Shown here in pieces: positions 7,606 through 17,006 of a DNA stretch of 64,000 bases. The notes beneath the pieces were generated by a model. It had not been told where the DNA came from and ran no database searches. It saw only the letters and a program-made list of their open reading frames with translations. Source of the stretch: Leclercia adecarboxylata (GTDB lineage Bacteria > Pseudomonadota > Gammaproteobacteria > Enterobacterales > Enterobacteriaceae); NCBI RefSeq assembly GCF_006874705.1, contig NZ_CP035381.1:1-64000 (forward strand). The letters run 5' to 3'. The number at the start of each line of letters is the position of its first letter. The stretch's first letter is position 1. Made by a program: the position numbers and the translations under genes.

Positions 7606-8619
7606 CTACCTCTCACTAGTGAGGGGCGGCAGCGCATCAAGCGGTGAGCGCACTCCGGCACCGCCAACTTTCAGCACATGCGTGTAAATCATCGTCGTAG
7701 AGACGTCGGAATGGCCGAGCAGATCCTGCACGGTTCGAATGTCGTAACCGCTGCGGAGCAAGGCCGTCGCGAACGAGTGGCGGAGGGTGTGCGGTGTGGC
7801 GGGCTTCGTGATGCCTGCTTGTTCTACGGCACGTTTGAAGGCGCGCTGAAAGGTCTGGTCATACATGTGATGGCGACGCACGACACCGCTCCGTGGATCG
7901 GTCGAATGCGTGTGCTGCGCAAAAACCCAGAACCACGGCCAGGAATGCCCGGCGCGCGGATACTTCCGCTCAAGGGCGTCGGGAAGCGCAACGCCGCTGC
8001 GGCCCTCGGCCTGGTCCTTCAGCCACCATGCCCGTGCACGCGACAGCTGCTCGCGCAGGCTGGGTGCCAAGCTCTCGGGTAACATCAAGGCCCGATCCTT
8101 GGAGCCCTTGCCCTCCCGCACGATGATCGTGCCGTGATCGAAATCCAGATCCTTGACCCGCAGTTGCAAACCCTCACTGATCCGCATGCCCGTTCCATAC
8201 AGAAGCTGGGCGAACAAACGATGCTCGCCTTCCAGAAAACCGAGGATGCGAACCACTTCATCCGGGGTCAGCACCACCGGCAAGCGCCGCGACGGCCGAG
8301 GTCTTCCGATCTCCTGAAGCCAGGGCAGATCCGTGCACAGCACCTTGCCGTAGAAGAACAGCAAGGCCGCCAATGCCTGACGATGCGTGGAGACCGAAAC
8401 CTTGCGCTCGTTCGCCAGCCAGGACAGAAATGCCTCGACTTCGCTGCTGCCCAAGGTTGCCGGGTGACGCACACCGTGGAAACGGATGAAGGCACGAACC
8501 CAGTGGACATAAGCCTGTTCGGTTCGTAAGCTGTAATGCAAGTAGCGTATGCGCTCACGCAACTGGTCCAGAACCTTGACCGAACGCAGCGGTGGTAACG
8601 GCGCAGTGGCGGTTTTCAT
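7606..8619 (-). CDS. intI1: Class 1 integron integrase IntI1
   Basis: This full-length 337-residue tyrosine recombinase captures and excises gene cassettes by recombining attI1 with attC. The catalytic residues are visible: Arg in [19 protein letters not shown] (His-x-x-Arg), LLGHSD and the Tyr in [10 protein letters not shown]. The additional alpha-helical insert typical of integron integrases lies between the first Arg and HTLRH. It reads away from the cassettes, and the cassette promoter Pc lies within its 5' part. The sequence matches the familiar class 1 integrase throughout, with no frameshift, so cassette shuffling should be possible. Confidence 0.98.
8504..8532 (+). promoter_or_regulatory. 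Cassette promoter Pc (weak PcW variant)
   Basis: TGGACA at 8504-8509 and TAAGCT at 8527-8532 are 17 bp apart, which is the PcW combination. The second promoter P2 (TTGTTA...TACAGT near 8624-8649) has only a 14-bp spacer and should be inactive. Cassette expression from Pc is therefore expected to be low, while integrase activity is likely high. Confidence 0.9.
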
Positions 8620-8699
8620 GGCTTGTTATGACTGTTTTTTTGTACAGTCTATGCCTCGGGCATCCAAGCAGCAAGCGCGTTACGCCGTGGGTCGATGTT

Positions 8700-8761
8700 T
8701 GATGTTATGGAGCAGCAACGATGTTACGCAGCAGGGCAGTCGCCCTAAAACAAAGTTAGAT
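8700..8761 (+). other. attI1 integration site
   Basis: The stretch ends in the core GTTAGAT at 8755-8761, where the first cassette joins. Upstream are the attI1 integrase-binding sequences ATGTTATGGAGCAGCAACG and GATGTTACGCAGCAGG. Confidence 0.85.
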
Positions 8762-8865
8762 GCACTAAGCACATAATTGCTCACAGCCAAACTATCAGGT
8801 CAAGTCTGCTTTTATTATTTTTAAGCGTGCATAATAAGCCCTACACAAATTGGGAGTTAGACATC

Positions 8866-9465
8866 ATGAGCAACGCAAAAACAAAGTTAGGCATCACAAA
8901 GTACAGCATCGTGACCAACAGCAACGATTCCGTCACACTGCGCCTCATGACTGAGCATGACCTTGCGATGCTCTATGAGTGGCTAAATCGATCTCATATC
9001 GTCGAGTGGTGGGGCGGAGAAGAAGCACGCCCGACACTTGCTGACGTACAGGAACAGTACTTGCCAAGCGTTTTAGCGCAAGAGTCCGTCACTCCATACA
9101 TTGCAATGCTGAATGGAGAGCCGATTGGGTATGCCCAGTCGTACGTTGCTCTTGGAAGCGGGGACGGACGGTGGGAAGAAGAAACCGATCCAGGAGTACG
9201 CGGAATAGACCAGTTACTGGCGAATGCATCACAACTGGGCAAAGGCTTGGGAACCAAGCTGGTTCGAGCTCTGGTTGAGTTGCTGTTCAATGATCCCGAG
9301 GTCACCAAGATCCAAACGGACCCGTCGCCGAGCAACTTGCGAGCGATCCGATGCTACGAGAAAGCGGGGTTTGAGAGGCAAGGTACCGTAACCACCCCAT
9401 ATGGTCCAGCCGTGTACATGGTTCAAACACGCCAGGCATTCGAGCGAACACGCAGTGATGCCTAA
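8866..9465 (+). CDS. aac(6')-Ib-cr: Aminoglycoside 6'-N-acetyltransferase AAC(6')-Ib-cr
   Basis: This GNAT-fold enzyme of 199 residues (from ATG at 8866) acetylates the 6'-amino group of tobramycin, amikacin and kanamycin. Both substitutions of the -cr variant are visible: Arg in SGDGRWEEE (W102R) and Tyr in TTPYGPAV (D179Y). They extend activity to the piperazinyl nitrogen of ciprofloxacin and norfloxacin. The first codons (MSNAKTK) come from an aadA-type leader, and the original cassette boundary core GTTAGGC lies inside the frame at 8887-8893. The start at 8866 is preceded by GGGAG. The attC site is at 9460-9531. It is the first cassette behind Pc. Confidence 0.97.
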   Translation: MSNAKTKLGITKYSIVTNSNDSVTLRLMTEHDLAMLYEWLNRSHIVEWWGGEEARPTLADVQEQYLPSVLAQESVTPYIAMLNGEPIGYAQSYVALGSGDGRWEEETDPGVRGIDQLLANASQLGKGLGTKLVRALVELLFNDPEVTKIQTDPSPSNLRAIRCYEKAGFERQGTVTTPYGPAVYMVQTRQAFERTRSDA

Positions 9466-9531
9466 CCCTTCCATCGAGGGGGACGTCCAAGGGCTGGCGC
9501 CCTTGGCCGCCCCTCATGTCAAACGTTATGC
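9460..9531 (+). other. attC of the aac(6')-Ib-cr cassette
   Basis: It is bounded by the inverse core GCCTAAC (9460-9466) and the core GTTATGC (9525-9531). The internal arms around GGGCTGGCGCCC are complementary. Confidence 0.8.
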
Positions 9532-9561
9532 AGCCAAATCCCAACAATTAAGGGTCTTAAA

Positions 9562-10014
9562 ATGGTAAAAGATTGGATTCCCATCTCTCATGATAATTAC
9601 AAGCAGGTGCAAGGACCGTTCTATCATGGAACCAAAGCCAATTTGGCGATTGGTGACTTGCTAACCACAGGGTTCATCTCTCATTTCGAGGACGGTCGTA
9701 TTCTTAAGCACATCTACTTTTCAGCCTTGATGGAGCCAGCAGTTTGGGGAGCTGAACTTGCTATGTCACTGTCTGGCCTCGAGGGTCGCGGCTACATATA
9801 CATAGTTGAGCCAACAGGACCGTTCGAAGACGATCCGAATCTTACGAACAAAAGATTTCCCGGTAATCCAACACAGTCCTATAGAACCTGCGAACCCTTG
9901 AGAATTGTTGGCGTTGTTGAAGACTGGGAGGGGCATCCTGTTGAATTAATAAGGGGAATGTTGGATTCGTTGGAGGACTTAAAGCGCCGTGGTTTACACG
10001 TCATTGAAGACTAG
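9562..10014 (+). CDS. arr-3: Rifampicin ADP-ribosyltransferase Arr-3
   Basis: The enzyme of 150 residues transfers ADP-ribose from NAD+ to a hydroxyl of rifamycins, abolishing RNA polymerase binding. FYHGTKANL near residue 21 and the YIYIVEPTGPF segment are typical of the Arr fold. The length is normal for the family. The cassette starts at the core GTTATGC (9525) and its attC runs 10020-10134. The position between aac(6')-Ib-cr and dfrA27 is a recurrent cassette order. Transcription comes from the distant Pc. Confidence 0.95.
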   Translation: MVKDWIPISHDNYKQVQGPFYHGTKANLAIGDLLTTGFISHFEDGRILKHIYFSALMEPAVWGAELAMSLSGLEGRGYIYIVEPTGPFEDDPNLTNKRFPGNPTQSYRTCEPLRIVGVVEDWEGHPVELIRGMLDSLEDLKRRGLHVIED

Positions 10015-10019
10015 TCCTT

Positions 10020-10134
10020 TGCATAACAAAGCCATCAAACCGGACGCCAGAGATTCCGCGCCTGTTGCGCATGGCTTCGCCATTTTATGCGCAATAGGCG
10101 CGCCACCCTGTCGCCGTTTATGGCGGCGTTAACC
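10020..10134 (+). other. attC of the arr-3 cassette
   Basis: Inverse core GCATAAC (10020-10026) and core GTTAACC (10128-10134). A long attC with the complementary arms GCGCCTGTTGCGCA and TGCGCAATAGGCGC inside. Confidence 0.75.
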
Positions 10135-10146
10135 CAAAGGAGTATC

Positions 10147-10620
10147 GTGAAAATATCACTAATGGCTGCAAAAGCAAGAAATGGGGTTATTGGCTGCGGC
10201 TCGGATATCCCGTGGAACGCTAAAGGTGAGCAGCTGCTTTTTAAAGCAATAACTTACAATCAATGGCTCTTAGTCGGCCGTAAAACATTTGAGGCAATGG
10301 GGGCTCTCCCAAATAGAAAGTATGCAGTTGTCAGCCGCTCAGGATCGGTAGCTACTAACGATGATGTGGTTGTGTTTCCATCTATAGAAGCAGCAATGAG
10401 GGAGCTAAAGACTCTTACGAACCATGTTGTTGTTTCTGGTGGTGGAGAGATCTACAAGAGTCTGATCGCCCATGCCGACACGCTACATATCTCGACAATA
10501 GATTCCGAGCCAGAGGGCAATGTTTTCTTTCCGGAAATCCCCAAAGAGTTCAATGTGGTGTTCGAGCAGGAATTTCATTCAAATATAAATTATCGCTATC
10601 AAATCTGGCAAAGGGGTTAA
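10147..10620 (+). CDS. dfrA27: Trimethoprim-resistant dihydrofolate reductase DfrA27
   Basis: The 157-residue class A DHFR reduces dihydrofolate with NADPH and is insensitive to trimethoprim. Recognisable parts are [29 protein letters not shown] and the [14 protein letters not shown] nucleotide-binding segment. The start is GTG at 10147, preceded by AAAGGAG; the longer frame from 10087 would run through the preceding attC. Together with arr-3 and aadA16 this fits the dfrA27 allele group, though exact allele naming needs comparison with reference sequences. The attC runs 10615-10696. Confidence 0.88.
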   Translation: MKISLMAAKARNGVIGCGSDIPWNAKGEQLLFKAITYNQWLLVGRKTFEAMGALPNRKYAVVSRSGSVATNDDVVVFPSIEAAMRELKTLTNHVVVSGGGEIYKSLIAHADTLHISTIDSEPEGNVFFPEIPKEFNVVFEQEFHSNINYRYQIWQRG

Positions 10621-10696
10621 CCATCCAAGCCATCGGACACATTTTGCTTCGCTGCGCTCAAAACGCAAAATGTGCCGCTGCTTAGCGGCGTTAGAT
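10615..10696 (+). other. attC of the dfrA27 cassette
   Basis: Inverse core GGTTAAC (10615-10621, overlapping the dfrA27 stop) and core GTTAGAT (10690-10696). Long complementary arms surround ACATTTTGC and GCAAAATGT. Confidence 0.75.
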
Positions 10697-10800
10697 GCAC
10701 TAAGCACATAATTGCTCACAGCCAAACTATCAGGTCAAGTCTGCTTTTATTATTTTTAAGCGTGCATAATAAGCCCTACACAAATTGGGAGTTAGACATC

Positions 10801-11646
10801 ATGAGCAACGCAGTGCCCGCCGAGATTTCGGTACAGCTATCACAGGCACTCAACGTCATCGAGCATCATCTGGGATCGACGTTGCTGGCCGTGCATTTGT
10901 ACGGCTCTGCACTCGACGGTGGCCTGAAGCCATGCAGTGATATTGATTTGCTGGTTACTGTGACTGCACAGCTCGATGAGACTGTGCGGCAGGCTCTGTT
11001 CGTAGATTTCCTGGAAGTTTCCGCTTCTCCCGGCCAAAGTGAAGCTCTCCGTGCCTTGGAAGTTACCATCGTCGTGTACGGCGATGTTGTTCCTTGGCGT
11101 TATCCAGCCAGACGGGAACTGCAATTCGGGGAGTGGCAGCGCAAGGACATTCTTGCGGGCATCTTCGAGCCCGCGACAACCGATGTTGATCTGGCTATTC
11201 TGCTAACTAAAGCAAGGCAACACAGCCTTGCCTTGGCAGGTTCGGCCGCGGAAGATTTCTTCAACTCAGTCCCGGAAAGCGATCTATTCAAAGCACTGGC
11301 CGACACCTTGAAACTATGGAACTCACAACCGGATTGGGCAGGCGACGAGCGGAATGTAGTGCTTACTTTGTCTCGCATTTGGTACAGCGCAGCAACCGGC
11401 AAGATCGCGCCGAAGGATGTAGCTGCCAACTGGGTAATGGAACGCCTGCCCGTCCAACATCAGCCCGTGCTGCTTGAAGCCCAGCAGGCTTACCTTGGAC
11501 AAGGGATGGATTGCTTGGCCTCACGCGCTGATCAGTTGACTGCGTTCATTTACTTTGTGAAGCACGAAGCCGCCAGTCTGCTCGGCTCCACGCCAATGAT
11601 GTCTAACAGTTCATTCAAGCCGACGCCGCTTCGCGGCGCAGCTTAA
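10801..11646 (+). CDS. aadA16: Streptomycin/spectinomycin adenylyltransferase AadA16
   Basis: The ANT(3'')-I nucleotidyltransferase has 281 residues and adenylylates streptomycin (3'') and spectinomycin (9). The nucleotidyltransferase motif is LYGSALDGGLKPCSDIDLLV (about residues 35-54), with the metal-binding Asp pair. Start ATG at 10801 follows GGGAG. The C-terminus is longer than in aadA1/2, because the frame runs into its attC (11601-11660), consistent with aadA16. The leader from 10691 is the same approximately 105-bp segment that precedes aac(6')-Ib-cr and qacEdelta1. Confidence 0.92.
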   Translation: MSNAVPAEISVQLSQALNVIEHHLGSTLLAVHLYGSALDGGLKPCSDIDLLVTVTAQLDETVRQALFVDFLEVSASPGQSEALRALEVTIVVYGDVVPWRYPARRELQFGEWQRKDILAGIFEPATTDVDLAILLTKARQHSLALAGSAAEDFFNSVPESDLFKALADTLKLWNSQPDWAGDERNVVLTLSRIWYSAATGKIAPKDVAANWVMERLPVQHQPVLLEAQQAYLGQGMDCLASRADQLTAFIYFVKHEAASLLGSTPMMSNSSFKPTPLRGAA

Positions 11647-11660
11647 TTCAGGCGTTAGAT
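11601..11660 (+). other. attC of the aadA16 cassette
   Basis: Inverse core GTCTAAC (11601-11607) and core GTTAGAT (11654-11660), with the internal hairpin CGCCGCTTCGCGGCG. It overlaps the 3' end of aadA16. Confidence 0.75.
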
Positions 11661-11762
11661 GCACTAAGCACATAATTGCTCACAGCCAAACTATCAGGTC
11701 AAGTCTGCTTTTATTATTTTTAAGCGTGCATAATAAGCCCTACACAAATTGGGAGATATATC

Positions 11763-12110
11763 ATGAAAGGCTGGCTTTTTCTTGTTATCGCAATAGTTGG
11801 CGAAGTAATCGCAACATCCGCATTAAAATCTAGCGAGGGCTTTACTAAGCTTGCCCCTTCCGCCGTTGTCATAATCGGTTATGGCATCGCATTTTATTTT
11901 CTTTCTCTGGTTCTGAAATCCATCCCTGTCGGTGTTGCTTATGCAGTCTGGTCGGGACTCGGCGTCGTCATAATTACAGCCATTGCCTGGTTGCTTCATG
12001 GGCAAAAGCTTGATGCGTGGGGCTTTGTAGGTATGGGGCTCATAATTGCTGCCTTTTTGCTCGCCCGATCCCCATCGTGGAAGTCGCTGCGGAGGCCGAC
12101 GCCATGGTGA
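11763..12110 (+). CDS. qacEdelta1: QacEdelta1 truncated SMR efflux protein (3'-CS copy 1)
   Basis: The small multidrug resistance protein has 115 residues. The first three transmembrane helices are intact: [20 protein letters not shown] includes the conserved membrane Glu, and [11 protein letters not shown] follows. The fourth helix is replaced by the [13 protein letters not shown] fusion to the sul1 region, which defines the delta1 allele. It confers at most weak resistance to quaternary ammonium compounds. Start ATG at 11763 follows GGGAG. It overlaps sul1 by 7 bp. An identical second copy lies at 17229-17576. Confidence 0.97.
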   Translation: MKGWLFLVIAIVGEVIATSALKSSEGFTKLAPSAVVIIGYGIAFYFLSLVLKSIPVGVAYAVWSGLGVVIITAIAWLLHGQKLDAWGFVGMGLIIAAFLLARSPSWKSLRRPTPW

Positions 12111-12943
12111 CGGTGTTCGGCATTCTGAATCTCACCGAGGACTCCTTCTTCGATGAGAGCCGGCGGCTAGACCCCGCCGGCGCTGTCACCGCGGCGATCG
12201 AAATGCTGCGAGTCGGATCAGACGTCGTGGATGTCGGACCGGCCGCCAGCCATCCGGACGCGAGGCCTGTATCGCCGGCCGATGAGATCAGACGTATTGC
12301 GCCGCTCTTAGACGCCCTGTCCGATCAGATGCACCGTGTTTCAATCGACAGCTTCCAACCGGAAACCCAGCGCTATGCGCTCAAGCGCGGCGTGGGCTAC
12401 CTGAACGATATCCAAGGATTTCCTGACCCTGCGCTCTATCCCGATATTGCTGAGGCGGACTGCAGGCTGGTGGTTATGCACTCAGCGCAGCGGGATGGCA
12501 TCGCCACCCGCACCGGTCACCTTCGACCCGAAGACGCGCTCGACGAGATTGTGCGGTTCTTCGAGGCGCGGGTTTCCGCCTTGCGACGGAGCGGGGTCGC
12601 TGCCGACCGGCTCATCCTCGATCCGGGGATGGGATTTTTCTTGAGCCCCGCACCGGAAACATCGCTGCACGTGCTGTCGAACCTTCAAAAGCTGAAGTCG
12701 GCGTTGGGGCTTCCGCTATTGGTCTCGGTGTCGCGGAAATCCTTCTTGGGCGCCACCGTTGGCCTTCCTGTAAAGGATCTGGGTCCAGCGAGCCTTGCGG
12801 CGGAACTTCACGCGATCGGCAATGGCGCTGACTACGTCCGCACCCACGCGCCTGGAGATCTGCGAAGCGCAATCACCTTCTCGGAAACCCTCGCGAAATT
12901 TCGCAGTCGCGACGCCAGAGACCGAGGGTTAGATCATGCCTAG
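12104..12943 (+). CDS. sul1: Sulfonamide-insensitive dihydropteroate synthase Sul1 (copy 1)
   Basis: The DHPS of 279 residues condenses p-aminobenzoate with the pterin pyrophosphate but does not accept sulfonamides. The pterin-binding motifs are visible: [16 protein letters not shown] at the N-terminus, [12 protein letters not shown], and SVSRKSFLG near the C-terminus. The start ATG at 12104 lies within the end of qacEdelta1. The 3'-CS breaks off at about 12966, where ISCR1 starts; copy 2 continues into orf5. Confidence 0.98.
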   Translation: MVTVFGILNLTEDSFFDESRRLDPAGAVTAAIEMLRVGSDVVDVGPAASHPDARPVSPADEIRRIAPLLDALSDQMHRVSIDSFQPETQRYALKRGVGYLNDIQGFPDPALYPDIAEADCRLVVMHSAQRDGIATRTGHLRPEDALDEIVRFFEARVSALRRSGVAADRLILDPGMGFFLSPAPETSLHVLSNLQKLKSALGLPLLVSVSRKSFLGATVGLPVKDLGPASLAAELHAIGNGADYVRTHAPGDLRSAITFSETLAKFRSRDARDRGLDHA

Positions 12944-13134
12944 CATTCACCTTCCGGCCGCCCGCTAAATATCTCCTTTTGGGTTGTTAATAAAACATCC
13001 AATAAGTTGACTGTGCGTGAAAAAGAAAGTTTTGTGTGATGGCGTTGAAGATCGCACCGTTAAGCTCTTATGTGGGATGGTGCAGAGCTCGACGACTACC
13101 GATAAAACGCAACCGCCGCAAACAGACAAGAAAA

Positions 13135-13160
13135 AGCCCCAACTGATAACAGTTGGGGCT
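13135..13160. terminator. Hairpin terminator upstream of orf513
   Basis: An 11-bp perfect stem AGCCCCAACTG/CAGTTGGGGCT with an ATAA loop, flanked by A5 on the left, so it reads best on the minus strand. It probably insulates ISCR1 from flanking transcription. Confidence 0.6.
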
Positions 13161-13347
13161 TCAGTATTGTGATTGGTGGAGCAATAGCACCCTGAACCCA
13201 AAACCTTCTCGCTCAACCGGTAGTGGCTGATAACAACTCGTGAGGGCTATTGCGGGTTAAGCATTTAGCGATGTCTAGGGCCAGACTGGACGTCTGAACG
13301 CAAGCCGCTGATACTGTACATAACCACAGTATCAGCGGAGGATACCC

Positions 13348-14889
13348 ATGTCGCTGGCAAGGAACGCCACGGCGAGTCAATCGCCCACTCAAACAAACGG
13401 TTACGAACGCCACCAACCCGACCAGACGCTGCTCTACCAGCTGGTTGAGCAGCACTACCCAGCCTTCAAAGCCTCACTCGAAGCCCAAGGTCAACACCTG
13501 CCTCGCTACATCCAACAAGAATTCAACGACCTCCTCCAATGTGGCCGTCTGGAGTATGGTTTCATGCGGGTTCGCTGCGAGGATTGTCATCACGAGCGTC
13601 TGGTCGCCTTCAGCTGTAAACGACGCGGCTTTTGCCCTAGCTGCGGTGCCCGCCGGATGGCCGAGAGTGCGGCGCTGCTGATAGACGAAGTCTTCCCCAA
13701 GGAGCCCATTCGCCAGTGGGTGCTCAGCTTTCCTTTCCAGCTACGCTTTTTGCTGGCTCGCCATCCCCAGCTGATGGGCCAGGTCTTGAGTATCGTCTAT
13801 CGTACACTCTCAACTCATCTGATCAAAAAAGCCGGTTACACCAAAGCCTCTGCACAAACTGGCTCAGTGACTCTTATCCAACGCTTTGGCTCCGCGCTAA
13901 ATCTCAATGTCCACTACCACATGCTGTTTCTCGATGGTGTCTATGCCGAAGATGACTATGGCAAGCAACGCTTCCATCGTGTCAAGGCACCCACTTACGA
14001 TGAGCTGAATACGCTCGCTCACACCCTCAGCCATCGCATCGCTCGCTGCATGGAAAAGCGTGGGATTTTGGAGCGTGATGCCGAGAATACGTGGTTGACA
14101 CTGGAAGAGGGCGAAGACGATACGCTGACTCAATTACATGGTGCTTCGGTTACGTATCGCATTGCCGTCGGCCCCCAGCAAGGGCGCAAAGTCTTCACCC
14201 TGCAAACCTTGCCAGGGCGTGAGGATAAAGCCGACTCAAGCAGTCGAGTAGCCAACCATGCTGGTTTCTCGCTACACGCCGGTGTGATGGCCGAAGCGCA
14301 TCAGCGGGATAAGCTTGAGCGCTTGTGTCGCTACATTAGTCGGCCAGCGGTTTCAGAAAAACGTCTGGCATTAACCGCCAATGGGCAGGTGCGTTACGAG
14401 CTCAAAACTCCGTACCGCAATGGCACCACCCATGTGATCTTCGAGCCGCTGGACTTCATCGCCAAACTCGCTGCGTTGGTACCTAAGCCGCGAGTCAACC
14501 TCACACGCTTCCACGGCGTCTTTGCACCGAACAGCAAACACCGAGTTCAAGTAACACCCGCCAAGCGGGGCAAGAAGCCCGACAAATCGGAAGGTCTCGA
14601 TACTAACTGGCGTGACAAGAGTCCTGCAGAGCGCCACCGCGCCATGACCTGGATGCAACGCCTCAAGCGAGTCTTCAATATTGATATTGAAGTCTGCGAA
14701 CACTGCGGCGGTCACGTCAAAGTGATTGCCAGCATCGAAGATCCGAAGGTCATTGAGCAGATTCTCAAGCATCTGAAACAGAAAACAGCCAAGGCGAATG
14801 CCGCCAAGCAGCGTGAGCTGCCACCAGAACGAGCGCCGCCACTGACTCCCAGCCTGTTCGATCCATCACAGAGTCGTCTCTTTGACTGA
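13348..14889 (+). CDS. ISCR1 rolling-circle transposase Orf513
   Basis: The 513-residue IS91-family transposase is full length. It has the N-terminal zinc-binding region (CEDCHHERLVAFSCKRRGFC), the HUH segment NLNVHYHMLFLDGVY and the Y2-type region LERLCRYISRPAVSEKRL. A second cysteine cluster, CEHCGGHVKV, is near the C-terminus. It nicks at oriIS and moves DNA next to that end. The segment after it (sdr-qnrB) is consistent with such transfer. Confidence 0.96.
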   Translation: MSLARNATASQSPTQTNGYERHQPDQTLLYQLVEQHYPAFKASLEAQGQHLPRYIQQEFNDLLQCGRLEYGFMRVRCEDCHHERLVAFSCKRRGFCPSCGARRMAESAALLIDEVFPKEPIRQWVLSFPFQLRFLLARHPQLMGQVLSIVYRTLSTHLIKKAGYTKASAQTGSVTLIQRFGSALNLNVHYHMLFLDGVYAEDDYGKQRFHRVKAPTYDELNTLAHTLSHRIARCMEKRGILERDAENTWLTLEEGEDDTLTQLHGASVTYRIAVGPQQGRKVFTLQTLPGREDKADSSSRVANHAGFSLHAGVMAEAHQRDKLERLCRYISRPAVSEKRLALTANGQVRYELKTPYRNGTTHVIFEPLDFIAKLAALVPKPRVNLTRFHGVFAPNSKHRVQVTPAKRGKKPDKSEGLDTNWRDKSPAERHRAMTWMQRLKRVFNIDIEVCEHCGGHVKVIASIEDPKVIEQILKHLKQKTAKANAAKQRELPPERAPPLTPSLFDPSQSRLFD

Positions 14890-15353
14890 CGACCCCAAAT
14901 CCAACACTGCTCAACACTGCCAACTTTTAAACGGGGCGGTGGGGCAGTTTGTATCTCTCGAGCTATCAGGCTAGAGATTTTACCGCCAAATCGAACCTTA
15001 TTAGAGCGGTTTAGGCTGGACCGGCAGTTAAAATTGGGGCTTGAGCGGTAAACGAGTGAGGGAATTTCAGGTAAGATACTTCGGATGAGGAGCAAAAAGG
15101 TGGTTTATACTTCCTATACCCCAGATTGAGATGTTAAGTGTGGTTGCTATTTATTAACACTGCGAACTGGATAAGTCTCAAATAATATTTTTTAAATTAA
15201 ATCTAACGTTGGTGGGGATATAAGCGCAACGGTAGAGGAAAGTAGGGAGGGTAATATTCCGAGAAAATTAAGTGTAGCTGGATAATATAGGTCATACCAT
15301 TCATTTTGGTCTACGATTATTAGTCTTTGTGATAAATAATGAGAGGTAATTGA

Positions 15354-16262
15354 ATGGCTGGCTTAAACAAGGAAAAAAAGACCATCAATAAAACCAATTC
15401 TGCGCGTTTTCCGGCGCCGCCTTTTCAACAGCAGCAGCAGCCCTTTCCCGGGCTGGCGGGGAAAATGCAACCGCGCCCCGATCATGGAGAAGACAGCTAT
15501 CAGGGAAGCGGTCGCCTGAATGGGCGCAAGGTATTAATTACCGGTGGGGATTCAGGGATTGGTCGTGCTGTTGCTATTGCCTATGCTCGTGAAGGCGCTG
15601 ATGTTGCGATTAACTATTTACCTGAAGAAGAAGACGATGCGCGTGAAGTGGTCGATCTGATAAAAAAAGCAGGCAGAAATGTTTTGGCCATCCCCGGCGA
15701 TATCCGTGATGAGGCTTTTTGCGGTCATCTGGTAACACAGGCGGTAAAAGGACTGGGAGGGTTGGATATCCTCGTCAATAATGCGGGTCGTCAGCAATTT
15801 TGTGAGTCAATTGAGGAACTCACCACAGAAGACTTCGACGCAACATTCAAAACCAATGTTTACGCTATGTTTTGGATCACCAAAGCGGCCATACCCCATC
15901 TTTCACCAGACAGCGTGATAATTAATACCTCCTCCGTACAGGCTTATGAGCCAAGTGAAATCTTGCTTGATTATGCTCAGACTAAAGCAGCTATCGTGGC
16001 ATTTACTAAATCGCTGGCGAAACAGCTGGCCCCGAAAGGGATCCGTGTCAATGCCGTCGCGCCGGGTCCATACTGGACTGTACTGCAGTGCTGTGGTGGT
16101 CAACCGCAGGAAAAGGTGGAGAAATTTGGGGCAAATGCGCCGCTGGGACGCCCTGGTCAACCGGTGGAAATCGCGCCGCTTTATGTCACCCTGGCCGCTC
16201 GGGAGAACAGCTATACGTCTGGTCAGGTCTGGTGTTCTGATGGGGGGACCGGAACCCTCTAA
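15354..16262 (+). CDS. sdr: Short-chain dehydrogenase/reductase (qnrB neighbour)
   Basis: The classical SDR oxidoreductase has 302 residues. The Rossmann motif is TGGDSGIGRAVAIAYAREGA (about 60-79). The NNAG motif follows, with the active-site Tyr-Lys in YAQTKAA. A proline/glutamine-rich N-terminal extension (about 45 residues) resembles the YghA/GSP39-like subgroup. It is not a resistance gene. It is chromosomal flanking DNA that travels with qnrB, as in Citrobacter, and marks the origin of the segment. The gene appears intact, with AGAGGTAAT before the start. Confidence 0.9.
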   Translation: MAGLNKEKKTINKTNSARFPAPPFQQQQQPFPGLAGKMQPRPDHGEDSYQGSGRLNGRKVLITGGDSGIGRAVAIAYAREGADVAINYLPEEEDDAREVVDLIKKAGRNVLAIPGDIRDEAFCGHLVTQAVKGLGGLDILVNNAGRQQFCESIEELTTEDFDATFKTNVYAMFWITKAAIPHLSPDSVIINTSSVQAYEPSEILLDYAQTKAAIVAFTKSLAKQLAPKGIRVNAVAPGPYWTVLQCCGGQPQEKVEKFGANAPLGRPGQPVEIAPLYVTLAARENSYTSGQVWCSDGGTGTL

Positions 16263-16353
16263 CGTTTACGCTCTGTGCGTCGAAAGTGACTTTTAAGGCA
16301 AGGGCGGACACTATTGTATAAGGGCGGGAGCGGTACTTACCGCTCCGTGAATG

Positions 16354-16998
16354 CTAACCAATCACCGCGATGCCAAGCCGCTCCATGAGCAACGACGCCT
16401 GGTAGTTGTCCAGCTTAACGCCTTGTAAATCAACGCCCCGAATATCTAAGTCACCCAACTCCGAATTGGTCAGATCGCAATGTGTGAAGTTCGCTGCTCG
16501 CCAGTCGAAAGTCGAAAACTCGCCGCCGGAGAGATCTGAACCACTGAACGTCGCGCCCAGTACCTGGGCACCCATCCAACGGTTTTCCCACAGCTCACAC
16601 TTTTCCAACACGACTTTCGAAAAATTGGCGTAGCTTAGATTGGTATTCGTGATATATGCGCTACAAAACCAGGTGCGCGTGGTGATCATATTCATAAAGC
16701 TTGCGCCGCGGAAATCTGCGCCTTGTGCGCGGCAGTGGCGAATTTCAATGCCCAGCGCACTGGCATTGCGAAAATCCGCCATGGATAAATCACAGCTTTT
16801 AAAAATGGCATCTTTCAGCATCGCACGACTAAAATTGCACCCTTTCTGGCTTTCACGATCATAGAACTGACAGCCGATAAATTCAGTGCCGCTCAGGTCG
16901 GCACCTGAAAAATCACAGTTAAAAAATGTACTATTTTCAATTTTCTCACCGGTGAAACGGTTTCTGTCAATTTTTTCGCCAACGAGTGCCAGAGCCAT
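16354..16998 (-). CDS. qnrB: Quinolone resistance pentapeptide-repeat protein QnrB
   Basis: The 214-residue pentapeptide-repeat protein (e.g. FNCDFSGADLSGTEF, CDLSMADFRNASAL) folds as a right-handed beta-helix that mimics DNA and protects gyrase and topoisomerase IV. The start at 16998 (MALALVGEK) is preferred over 17034: it has AACAGG upstream, and the LexA box at 17007-17022 would otherwise fall inside the coding region. The sequence lies within the QnrB1/2/6 group; the subtype needs alignment. Expression is expected to be SOS-induced. Orientation is opposite to the flanking integron genes. Confidence 0.96.
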   Translation of the reverse strand: MALALVGEKIDRNRFTGEKIENSTFFNCDFSGADLSGTEFIGCQFYDRESQKGCNFSRAMLKDAIFKSCDLSMADFRNASALGIEIRHCRAQGADFRGASFMNMITTRTWFCSAYITNTNLSYANFSKVVLEKCELWENRWMGAQVLGATFSGSDLSGGEFSTFDWRAANFTHCDLTNSELGDLDIRGVDLQGVKLDNYQASLLMERLGIAVIG

Positions 16999-17006
16999 AT
17001 TTGTAC

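Larger units (their letters stand above)
12967..15120 (+). mobile_element. ISCR1 (common region 1)
   Basis: The 2154-bp element carries the orf513 transposase. The left join follows CGGCCGCCCGCTA of the 3'-CS. The right end is TATACTTCCTATACC at 15106-15120, which matches the conserved oriIS end of IS91-like elements. Rolling-circle transposition from oriIS is thought to have mobilised the adjacent sdr-qnrB segment. A strong hairpin terminator AGCCCCAACTG/CAGTTGGGGCT lies at 13135-13160 before the transposase. Confidence 0.9.
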
